DNA from: Bacteroidota bacterium
GTDB taxonomy: Bacteria > Bacteroidota > Bacteroidia > AKYH767-A > OLB10
Assembly: GCA_016709725.1 (NCBI GenBank)
Contig: JADJMG010000005.1
Location: 402,582-466,581, forward strand
DNA: 64,000 nt
Reading direction: 5' to 3'
In this document: positions 56,043 to 64,000 of the stretch, one piece after another
Numbering within the stretch: position 1 is the stretch's first letter
Layout: each line of letters begins with the position of its first letter
Notes under the pieces: generated by a model
What the model saw: only the letters and a program-made list of their open reading frames with translations
What the model was told of the DNA's origin: nothing
Databases searched by the model: none
Translations under genes and position numbers: made by a program

Positions 56043-56845
56043 TGTTGTTCAATTTCATCTCCATAGTTTCTTACAGAGAAAGGAGCATCTCTATAAAAAG
56101 CTAATTCATAATTTATTTCTTCTCCTTCTTTTGAAGCTAACCAAGGCATATCTTTATGAGAATAATTACTGATTGCCGCAGCAGACCAGTCACTCATTTG
56201 TTCAATAACTCTATCAATTGTTTCCTTTTCACTTGCCCTTAGCTCTGTTAAATTAGCCTTCTCTAAAGGTAAATAACGAGTTTGAGGATAGCCGTGATAT
56301 TCGGTCTTTACTCTTTGCAACTGACCTTTTTCGATCATTTGACCAATGATTGCATCTAATTTTTGCGGTACTGGTCCATAAGGCAATTTGCGATATTTAG
56401 CACCCGTTAACTGCTCTTCATACAATTCATAATAATTGAAGTCTGAGAAATAAAGCAACTTATACAGAACGGTTTCTCCCACATTTGGCTTACCTGCACA
56501 GCGTTCCAGGATATACAACAAAATATTTTTAAACTTATTGACTTGTAACGTTGGCACAGAAATACGTTCTTCTTCTTTCTTTGTCTTTTTCTCATCTTTG
56601 CCTTCAACCATCTCTTGACTTGCAGAGAAATCCTTAGACATAAAATTGTCCAATGAAAATTCTAAAATCAAAGACAATTTTTGTAGTTCAAGAATATCAA
56701 CGCTTCTGTTCCCCAACTCAATTTGAGCCAAAGAAGATCTGGAAATTTTGACACTTTTAGCCAAATCTTCTTGAGACAACCCTTTCATTTTACGAAGCTC
56801 TGTTATCCGTTGACCAATTTGCTTTTGAGAAAGTTTTACGTTCAT
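56039..56845 (-). CDS. HTH-Panacea (SocA-like DUF4065) antitoxin
   Basis: A 268-residue two-domain protein. Residues 1-75 are an XRE-type helix-turn-helix (QIGQRITELRKMKGLSQEDLAKSVKISRSSLAQIELG). A charged Lys/Glu linker follows, then residues 100-265 form a Panacea domain (VLYKLLYFSDFNYYELYEEQLTG, KLPYGPVPQKLDAII, NYSHKDMPW). Panacea antitoxins neutralise diverse toxins; an N-terminal HTH indicates autoregulation of the operon. It heads a six-gene operon with the toxin, DUF2188, zinc-ribbon, LRAT-like and coiled-coil genes. Confidence 0.88.
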   Translation of the reverse strand: MNVKLSQKQIGQRITELRKMKGLSQEDLAKSVKISRSSLAQIELGNRSVDILELQKLSLILEFSLDNFMSKDFSASQEMVEGKDEKKTKKEEERISVPTLQVNKFKNILLYILERCAGKPNVGETVLYKLLYFSDFNYYELYEEQLTGAKYRKLPYGPVPQKLDAIIGQMIEKGQLQRVKTEYHGYPQTRYLPLEKANLTELRASEKETIDRVIEQMSDWSAAAISNYSHKDMPWLASKEGEEINYELAFYRDAPFSVRNYGDEIEQQ

Positions 56846-56874
56846 GCCAATTTATTTATATCAGTTTAACGGAG

Positions 56875-56920
56875 CAAAATTACTGGTTGTTTTGTTTTAA
56901 AACAAATTATTGTTCAATAA
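56875..56920 (-). promoter_or_regulatory. Antitoxin operon promoter and operator palindromes
   Basis: On the minus strand a -7 element TAATTTTG lies at 56875-56882 and a -33 TTTG at 56903-56906, 20 bases apart. A palindrome TTGTTTTAAAACAA at 56892-56905 and an inverted repeat TTATTG-TT-CAATAA at 56907-56920 overlap or abut the -33 region. They are the natural operators for the HTH domain of the antitoxin. Confidence 0.6.
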
Positions 56921-57411
56921 TCAGACAATAATACACCAAACTATTGATAACCAAATACTAATAATAAATTAATTCCTAAAAAAATACCTAATACCCATAC
57001 CAAAACCAAAGAGTTAAAGAACGTTTTCTCTTTGCATTGGAGAAAAATTATTACCGCAATTCCTTAAATAAATAATTTGTTCTTTCCCGTTGCAACAACT
57101 TGTTTCAAACTTGCTACGACAGTGCTTCTAACAAAATTTGCTTAACGTATTGGTTTCTTTCCAATATCAGTCATTTACAACTTCGTACGAAGAAGCAAAG
57201 TAGCGATCAACATAAGATTGGCCTTAAGCACATGTTCTTTAAAATCATATTTAATTAGTAAATTCAATCTCAAAAATAAATAACAATCCAAATACATTCC
57301 CGAAACTTGAAAGCTCATTGCTAAATTGAGCAAAGCTCCGCAACGTTTTATACATAATTTTAGAGTCCAAGAACCTACAAAACACAAACTAAATCTTTAA
57401 ATCCGATAGCT
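56921..57411. other. AT-rich spacer without recognised gene
   Basis: Nothing coding is supported. A minus-strand frame of 70 residues (57175-57387) has no recognisable family, start context or promoter. The CCGATAGCTATG word before 57412 is part of the dispersed palindrome seen at 36.26 kb. Confidence 0.45.
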
Positions 57412-57729
57412 ATGAAAATGACTCGGCTATTTCTTTGCGCATGGTTTGTCTTAATGACTAACATTAATATGTTTGCTCAGAAAATCGATGTAGAACAAAA
57501 ATTAGAAGGGCTGGATGGTACCATCCACGAAATTTTAAAAGATTGGAATGTGACTGGGTGCGGAGTGGGGATCGTAGTAAAAGATAAACTGGTTTTCGCA
57601 AAAGGATTCGGTTATCGTGACCTGGAAAATAAATTACCCATTACTCCTAATACCCTTTTTCAGATTGCTTCTAACACTAAACTTTTCACAGCTACAGCTG
57701 TCGGATTTCTAGTAGAAGAGGGCACCTAA
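57412..57729 (+). pseudogene. Serine hydrolase (beta-lactamase family), truncated to 105 residues
   Basis: A signal peptide and the first part of a class C beta-lactamase/DD-peptidase-like domain are intact: VTGCGVGIVVKDKLVFAKGFGYRDL, then TLFQIASNTKLFTATAVGFL with the SxxK catalytic pair (SNTK). The protein ends at EEGT, before the Tyr and HxG motifs, whereas homologues run to 350-500 residues. No continuation is found in any frame before the next gene at 57775, so this is a genuine 3' truncation, not a frameshift. It cannot be an active hydrolase. Confidence 0.75.
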
Positions 57730-57774
57730 CACTATATTAATTAAGAAATAAACACTACTTTGGTGGACAATTTT

Positions 57775-60700
57775 ATGAAGTATTTCTTACCTATCATCCT
57801 CTTTTTGGTTACAACCCATGCATGCTTCGCGCAACAGCAATATACTTTTACTAATTACACTCAGGAACAAGGGCGCCCTCAGGAACTATTCGTGGCATTT
57901 ATAAAGATACAACTGGCTACCTCTGGTTTACAAGCGAAGGAAGCATTGCACGGTTTGACGGTTATTCCTATAAAACTTACCGTCACAACCCAGATATTCC
58001 TACCAGTCTGCCCGACAATATTGTTTGGGAGGGAGTGTTTCCGAAATTCGGAGATATTTATTTTGGAACGAAGCAAACAAATTACTCATTCAACCCGGCA
58101 ACAGAATCGTTTAGTATTCCTTTTGGAGATTCGGCTGTTTTATTTTCCATTGAGGAAGCAAAAGATGTTAAAGACTGTTATTGGTTAAGAAGCAAAGATG
58201 CCATTTACAGAATCAGCAAAACTGGCCCTGAACGTTTCGTGCTTCCTTATACCATGTCTCTAGGGTGGTACATGAGACCTTCGCCCGACAACAATTGTAT
58301 GCTTTTCAATAATAATTTAAAAGGGGTACAATTCTTCGACTATAAAACGAAACAATTTTCGAAACCAAAAATTCTGGATCGCTGGGGAATTGAAGACAGT
58401 TCATCTGTTGCGGAAGTGATTTTTACCGGCAACAATTTTTATCTCTTCACCGCTCGAAGTCTATATCGTTTTGATTCCACCGCAAAATCTTTCGTTTGGC
58501 ATCTTGACTTAAAGCACACCGGAAAATTTGACTATAGTTTAGGAGGCTATCTTCCTTTTAACGATACGCTGGTGGTGATTCGCTCGCAATCCGGTTTTAT
58601 CAACATACTCAACATCCGTACAGGGGAAGAAAAACTGGTTTACGTCAACAAAAAAATTCCTGAAACGGAATTGAATGACAGGTTCATCTTATCAACGGTA
58701 CGGGATCATAATGGCGGAGTTTGGATGGGGACCAATAACATGGGCTTGATCTACTACAATGTATTTACAGGTGAACTGGATCAACATATTCACGAACCGA
58801 CGAATCCGATGGCTATCGGATCCAACAGCCTTCCGGGGAATTTTGTTTATTGTGTTTTGCCTGGCGATAACGGAGTGGTATGGGCTTCGTGCTTTGGGCA
58901 TGGCATCGTAAAAATGGAGCCCGTAATTGCGCTTTTCAAAACGGTCATTCCCGCTGTTACGAAAAAACCTGGCGCTCCAGTGAAAGGGGGCGCTTGGAGC
59001 GAAAAAATCCGTGGCTTTGTGGAAACGGATGATGGTTATTGGATTGCCACCTTGAATGGATTATTCAGCTATTCAAATCAAACCCGAGAGTTTAGCAATC
59101 TGAATGATCTCTGCCCGATAAGCGACACCACCAACAGTGTTTATACTACGGAATTTACGAAGTCATTTCCTATTGGTTCACTTGCTAAAGACCACTCGGG
59201 TAATTTATGGATAGGAACCTGGTTTGGTGAATTAGTTTTGTACAATACGAAACTGAACCGGGCATTTCCAATTCGCAGACCAATGCCGATGAAGGAACGT
59301 GAGCGGGATGGCGTATTCAGAAACCTCTTTTGTGACAGTAAAAACAGGATGTGGATCTCCACTCAACGGGCAGGTATTTCTATAGTTGATTGCAATGCAT
59401 TGAACTTTGAAAATATAAACGACATAAAGTTTGAGTACAATTTTCATGATGCGAAAGATTCAACTTCACTTCCACAGGGAATTGCATTTGCTGTTTCAGA
59501 AGATGCTGATGGAAATATCTGGGCAGCTACTGAAAACGGATTGTGCAAGTACAACGAACAAACAAAAAAATGGAAACGGTATTACAATATTTCCGGTAAT
59601 GAAAAGAGCATTCACCATAACAACGCTAGGAGCTTGTGCCTTGATAAAAGGTACGCTTTGGATTGGAACAAATGGTGGCGGGTTGAACAGGTACAACAGG
59701 AGAAGGATAATTTCACACATTTCACCATAGAAAACGGTGCCTGATGATCAAATCTATTCTTTGGTTTGTGACAATAACGGGCTGTTGTGGATGGGCACCA
59801 ACCACGGCTTGTGCAGGTTCAATCCTTCGGATTATTCCTGTAAAAATTTTACAGTGAAAGATGGCATACAGAATTACGAATACAACACAGGAGCCGCCTT
59901 GAAGTTAAAAGACGGCACACTTCTTTTTGGAGGGGTTTCAGGATTTAATATCATTGACCCAAACAAGATTGAAAATAAAAAGTCGACCCCTCCAGTGGTG
60001 GTCATCACTTCGTTTAAAATTTTTGGTAAGGAAACACCAATAGGTAATAATAACATCATACTGAGTTACAAGGAAAATAACCTTGCTTTTGAATTTGCAG
60101 CGCTGAGTTATTACCGTAACCAGGAAAATCATTATGCCTACATGCTCGAAGGATTTGACCAAGACTGGTTTTTCAGCGACACACGCAGGTATGTCACCTA
60201 TTCAAAGCTTGAGCCGGTAAATATACTTTCAAAGTAAAAGCATGCAACAGCGATGGGGTATGGAATGAAACGGGCACTCCGCTTCAGATTACCATTACAT
60301 CGCCTTGGTGGCGCGAACATGGTTTATACTTTTATGTTTCCTTGTGACTATCGCAATCATATACTTCCTCATCAGGTATGAGCGGAACCGGAAAAAGCAG
60401 CTAGAAGCAATAAGGGCGCGCATCAGTCGCGATTTACATGATGATATGGGCAGCACCTTGCAGAGCATTTCAGTAATGAGTGAGATTGCACGCATGAAAT
60501 CAACATCGGGAGGAAGTCAGGAATCCATTCCGTTTATCGAAAAAAATTGGAAGCGCTTCACGAGAGATGGTGGAAAAAATGAATGATATTGTTTGGGCCG
60601 TGAATCCGCAGAATGATCATTTCGAAAACATCATACTCCACATGCGTGCCTTTGGCGGTGAGCTGCTTGCCGGAAAAGATATTGCATTGCATTTTAAATC

Positions 60701-61022
60701 GGATGGTGGGTTAAACAGCATCAAACTTAGTATGGAAGATCGGAAATCATTTTTCTTAGTTTATAAAGAAGCATTGAACAATGCCTATAAATATTCTGGT
60801 GCAAAAAATGTGAATGTGGACATTTCAAAAACCAATCATTTATTAAAATTAGTTGTTGAAGATGATGGTGTAGGATTCGACATTCATGAAGATCGCTTAA
60901 AAACAGGTGGCAACGGATTAAAAAATATGAACACAAGAGCTGCTGAATTGAATGGCATCATTTCAATTACATCATCGCCAGGACAAGGAACAACGATTAG
61001 TCTCACCGTAAATCTCAAATAA
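57775..61022 (+). CDS. Two-component sensor kinase: Reg_prop propeller, Y_Y_Y, HisKA_3, HATPase (frame-broken)
   Basis: Repair of shifts near 57870, 59740, 60225, 60310 and 60560 gives one protein of about 1080 residues. The ATG at 57775 opens a signal peptide (MKYFLPIILFLVTTHACFAQ). Two periplasmic seven-blade propellers follow, with blades such as GLPSGTIRGIYKDTTGYLWF, GGVWMGTNNMGLIYY and GNIWAATENGLCKYN. Then come a Y_Y_Y domain (NHYAYMLEGFDQDWF), one membrane helix (YVSLLVTIAIIYFLI), a HisKA_3 box (ISRDLHDDMGSTLQSI) and an ATPase domain (EALNNAYKYSGAKN, DDGVGFD, GNGLKNM). Such kinases commonly sense polysaccharide or small molecules. The regulator gene follows 61 bases later. Confidence 0.88.
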
Positions 61023-61083
61023 AAAAGGAGGACTACTCAAGGTAGGTAGTAACTTCTTAATACAATGTAATACTTTTACCCTC

Positions 61084-61718
61084 ATGATAAATATCAAAGT
61101 CGCCATTTTTGAAGATAATCCGCTGTTGCGAGACAGCTTGTTCCAGCTCATAAATGGCAGTGAAGGTTTTATCTGCACGGGTGCATTTGGCGACTGTTCT
61201 GACCTGATGCGAAAGTTGAATCGGCCTCATCCTGATGTTATCCTCATGGACATTGACCTTCCGGGGATGAACGGCATTGAGGCAGTAGGAAAAATCAACC
61301 AAACGCATCCCGAAATCATGGTCATCATGCAAACGGTTTTCAATGACAATGAAAGAATATTTCAATCCATTACGGCCGGGGCATCGGGTTATCTATTAAA
61401 AAACACTACGCCTGTGCGCATCCTTGAATCCATCCGCGAAGCATACCGGTGGAGCGCCCATGACTCCCAGCATTGCGCATAAAATTCTCGAGGTGCTTGA
61501 ACTAAAAAACCAGCAACACCCACTAAAGACCACTCACAACTCAACGAGGCAACAGGAAATTCTCGATTGCATATTTAATGGTATGAGCTATAAGTTGATT
61601 GCCGAAAAACTTTCATCTCCGTTGATACTGTGCGCTATCATGTAAAAACATTTATGAAATCTTGCATGTTCATTCGCGGGATGAACTGATTTCAAGAGGC
61701 AAAGGGACATCTCATTAG
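61084..61718 (+). CDS. LuxR/NarL-type response regulator (two frameshifts)
   Basis: The receiver domain is intact: acidic pair FEDNP, phospho-acceptor Asp in VILMDIDLPGMNG, Thr/Ser and Lys in GYLLKNT. The DNA-binding GerE domain is recovered in two frames (RQQEILDCIFNGMSYKLIAEKL, then SVDTVRYHVKNIYEILHVHSRDELIS), with shifts near 61460, 61620 and 61645, ending at 61718. It is the partner of the upstream kinase and probably activates a nearby or sugar-related locus; no target is evident from this window. Confidence 0.88.
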
Positions 61719-62026
61719 TGTTTTTAAGCTCCTGATTAAATTTCTCAATAGCAGTCTTGGTCAAGGGTTCGCCTCCAATGGGGTCGAACATAAATCCTAA
61801 TACTCATTTAACTTTCCGGAGGTAAGCAGGTCCTTTTACAAATCTGTCCCGTTTATTCGAGATGGTACTGTCTCCCGTTATCACTTAAACTGAGCTTGCA
61901 AAGCAAAACTACCCATTATGGGTAGTACGACCAACAGCGGTACATTGTACATTTGACGATATAATTATTGAGCGATTTAAATTATTCAACATCTAAAAAG
62001 AAGATAATACATAAAAACAAATCAAA
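61719..62026. other. Spacer with short palindrome
   Basis: This 308-base gap shows no gene. A perfect inverted repeat ACTACCCA-TTA-TGGGTAGT lies at 61908-61926, about 100 bases upstream of the T9SS gene, and could be a regulator binding site, for example of the adjacent response regulator. Confidence 0.4.
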
Positions 62027-63149
62027 ATGAAACTACTACTACAAACAAAGCTATCAACTTTCATAATTATGACAATGCTATTTTCAGCAAGTGCAAATGC
62101 ACAGATTGTTTATACGGATATCAATCCTGATACTTCAATTATCCGGACTAGACTTAATCAAAGAGGTCACTATAGCATTGAACAAAGTAGGGATTTTAAC
62201 AATGATGGCATACCCGATTTGAAGTTTACTTTGATTACAAGTGATTATCCAGGGAGGATTTCCCCACAAAATACTGGTTATACAGCTGGAACAATTAGGG
62301 CAACCCCTCTTAAACGGTAGTGCCATCCTAACAGGTGGTTAGGATTTCCAGCTAAGATGAATCTAAATGCCATTATAAGTGCTAATGCCAATTGGAGTAC
62401 TGTAACCAACCAACTACTCTTTGAAAAAATTACTAATGGTAATACTACTAACTCAGGAAACTGGAATACTGGCACAGATGGATTTTTGGGTCTTAAAATT
62501 ATTGCAGGAGGGCAAACCCGCTATTGTTGGATTCAATTGAACGCTGCAGCTTTTACCAGCGGAGCAAATGCTGCCATTTTAACAATTAAGGACTATGCTT
62601 ACAATTCAGTTCTCAACCAACCCATCCTTGCAGGAGAAACCAGTTGCACAACGCCAACCGTTTACCTTACTCAAAGCGGTTCTCTATCATTTTGCAATGG
62701 CGATAGTGTAACACTCACTGCAAACGGAACGGGTTATCAATACCAATGGAAAAAGAATAATGTAAACATTGCAGGAGCAACTGCAAAAACTTATGCTGCT
62801 AAAACAGCCGGAGTGTATAAATGCAAAGTCACTAACAGCTGCGGAAGTAAAGGATCCGGAACAAGAACGGTGACTGTTCCTTGTAGAATGACCAATGAAA
62901 ACATGGTGGAAAAATTAGAACAGCTATCGGTTTATCCAAATCCTGCCGCGAATGATAACTATAAAACTCCTTTCCAATGAAGCCGGAGAGATACAAGTTG
63001 TAAATCTTTTCGGGCAAATAGTTTATGCTGGAAATGTAAATACGCTGGAAACGCAGATGGATGTGAGCAACTTTGCAGATGGAATGTATGTAATCAGATG
63101 GAGCAGCGGCGAAAATGTTGAAACGAAAACTTTTTCGGTAACTAAATAA
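62027..63149 (+). CDS. T9SS-secreted protein with Ig-like domain (frame-broken)
   Basis: A signal peptide (FIIMTMLFSASANAQ) is followed by a conserved N-terminal domain (IVYTDINPDTS ... RDFNNDGIPDLKF), an Asn/Gly-rich region (NWNTGTDGFLGLKII), an Ig-like module (GDSVTLTANGTGYQYQWKKN, AGVYKCKVTNSCG) and a T9SS type A tail (SVYPNPAANDN, VNLFGQIVYA, GMYVIRW). Frames break near 62305 and 62955. The tandem neighbour at 63195 is a paralogue. Surface function is unknown; Ig-like modules suggest adhesion. Confidence 0.8.
62640..62870 (+). repeat. Ig-module coding repeat, copy 1
   Basis: The stretch encoding the Ig-like module matches 63775-64000 nearly base for base, including GCAATGGCGATAGTGTAACA and ATTGCAGGAGCAAC. 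The copies are about 1.13 kb apart in the same direction, so the two genes arose by a recent tandem duplication or exchange sequence. Confidence 0.85.
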
Positions 63150-63194
63150 CATCAATCAAATTAAACTGTTTTAAAAACATTAAAAAATAACCAA

Positions 63195-64000
63195 ATGAAA
63201 AAACACCTTCTAAAAAAACTTTATGGTTTAACCATTGCGGCAATGCTGTTTTCAGCAAGTGCAAATGCACAGATTATTTACACGGATGTGAATCCTGATT
63301 CGACTGTTACCTGTATAGGCAGTGCATGCACCAAATCATATAATGTTGATTTAAATAATGATGGTGTCAGCGATTTTACAATTTCGAGCATTCGTAATGG
63401 TAACATTTGTCAACATGGTGGTTTGGTTTACAGAAGTTCTGTTTCGGTTTCTGCTCTTAACACAAATGCTGTAATTGCGGTTACAAACACAACTTATCCG
63501 CTTGCAATGAATTTAAATAATGTCATTTCATCAGGACTGAGTTTATCCGCCTCCGGATTAGTGTTTAATACATATTGGGGTAATTGCGGTACTGGCTCCC
63601 TTAATTTGTGGCCAAACTCAGTGGATCGTTACTTGGGTCTAAAATTAATTGTTGGGACAAATACCTACTACGGATGGGCAAGAATGCAGGTTATTTTGGA
63701 ACTCAACCAACTTTCATAATCAAAGACTACGCTTACAACACAATCCCAAACCAACCCATCCGTGCTGGAGAAACCAGTTGCGCCACTCCAACAGTTTATC
63801 TAACTCAAAGCGGTTCTTTAACTTTTTGCAATGGCGATAGTGTAACACTCACTGCTAACGGAACAGGTTATCAATATCAATGGAGAAAGAATAATGTTAA
63901 TATTGCAGGAGCAACAGCGAAAACTTATGTTGCAAAACAGCCGGAGTATATAAATGTAAGGTCACTAATAGCTGTGAAGTAAAGGATCTGGAACAAGAAC
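63195..64000 (+). CDS. T9SS-secreted protein paralogue, cut by window end (frame-broken)
   Basis: It opens with a signal peptide (YGLTIAAMLFSASANAQ) like the preceding gene, followed by IYTDVNPDSTV, VDLNNDGVSDFTI and a divergent central part (NLWPNSVDRYLGLKL). A shift near 63700 leads to the same IIKDYAYNTIPNQPIRAGETSC and Ig-like module. A second shift occurs near 63945. The sorting domain lies beyond the window. It is the second member of a tandem pair. Confidence 0.78.

Noticed and set aside
41425..56845. Prophage or conjugative element
   Set aside because: No capsid, portal, terminase, integrase, relaxase or transfer gene is recognisable in the island.
57175..57387. 70-residue minus-strand frame
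   Set aside because: No family, promoter or conserved context; the spacer is AT-rich and such frames arise by chance.
61588..61791. 67-residue minus-strand frame opposite the response regulator end
   Set aside because: It overlaps the repaired DNA-binding domain of the regulator and has no recognisable features.

Overview
The window reads as one piece of a chromosome from an uncultured, AT-rich member of the Bacteroidota. The evidence is direct: several secreted proteins end in type IX secretion (T9SS) sorting domains, the gliding lipoprotein gene gldD is present, promoters match the TAnnTTTG -7 element of this phylum, and the nitrous oxide reductase cluster has the clade II Bacteroidota layout. 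No rRNA, tRNA, integrase, transposase or phage structural gene is recognisable.

Many genes are broken by single-base shifts, usually inside A or T runs. The damage includes single-copy housekeeping genes (lnt, ssb, rng, gldD), so most breaks are probably sequencing errors rather than real pseudogenes. Frame-broken genes are annotated here as whole loci. A block of about 370 bases that is almost only G and C (about 2.75-3.12 kb) is probably also artefactual.

Layout. 0-9.3 kb: an MFS transporter fragment, GNAT acetyltransferases, a multi-pass acyltransferase-like protein, a porin, rlmN, a T9SS beta-propeller protein and radA, all on the minus strand. 9.4-18 kb: a dipeptide epimerase, then plus-strand sugar dehydrogenase, GT39-like glycosyltransferase, lnt, lpdA and a T9SS protein. 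18-26.1 kb: an Rrf2 regulator divergent from a complete N2O-reduction operon (cytochrome c, nosZ, membrane-NosL fusion, nosD, fasciclin lipoprotein, nosF, nosY). Together these supply electrons to NosZ, deliver and mature its copper, and presumably control expression in response to NO or redox state. 26.1-39.5 kb: dsbD, DUF3267, a kelch/PKD T9SS protein, a YfiT-like protein, ctaA, lysC, a GNAT protein, a hydrolase, gldD, ssb, mutY, HU, a TPR protein and a tiny basic protein.

39.6-57 kb is an accessory island starting at the 3' end of rng. A diverged copy of the rng 3' end reappears about 3.7 kb downstream, bracketing a STAND-type NTPase with TPRs. Then follow, all on the plus strand, an OLD-family nuclease, a Roco (LRR-Roc-COR) GTPase with membrane helices, a small membrane protein, a three-gene STAS/HATPase-DUF4325 set and a lipoprotein. 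Most units are followed by a related imperfect palindrome beginning TAACA, which gives the stretch a gene-cassette appearance. A minus-strand operon with a Panacea-type toxin-antitoxin pair, DUF2188, a zinc ribbon and an LRAT-like protein closes the island.

57.4-64 kb: a truncated serine hydrolase, a large propeller-type sensor histidine kinase with its LuxR-type response regulator, and two tandem paralogous T9SS proteins, the last cut by the window end. The most interesting region for new biology is 41-57 kb: predicted immune-type NTPases and nucleases, an undescribed STAS/HATPase membrane system, and a repeat family that may mobilise them.
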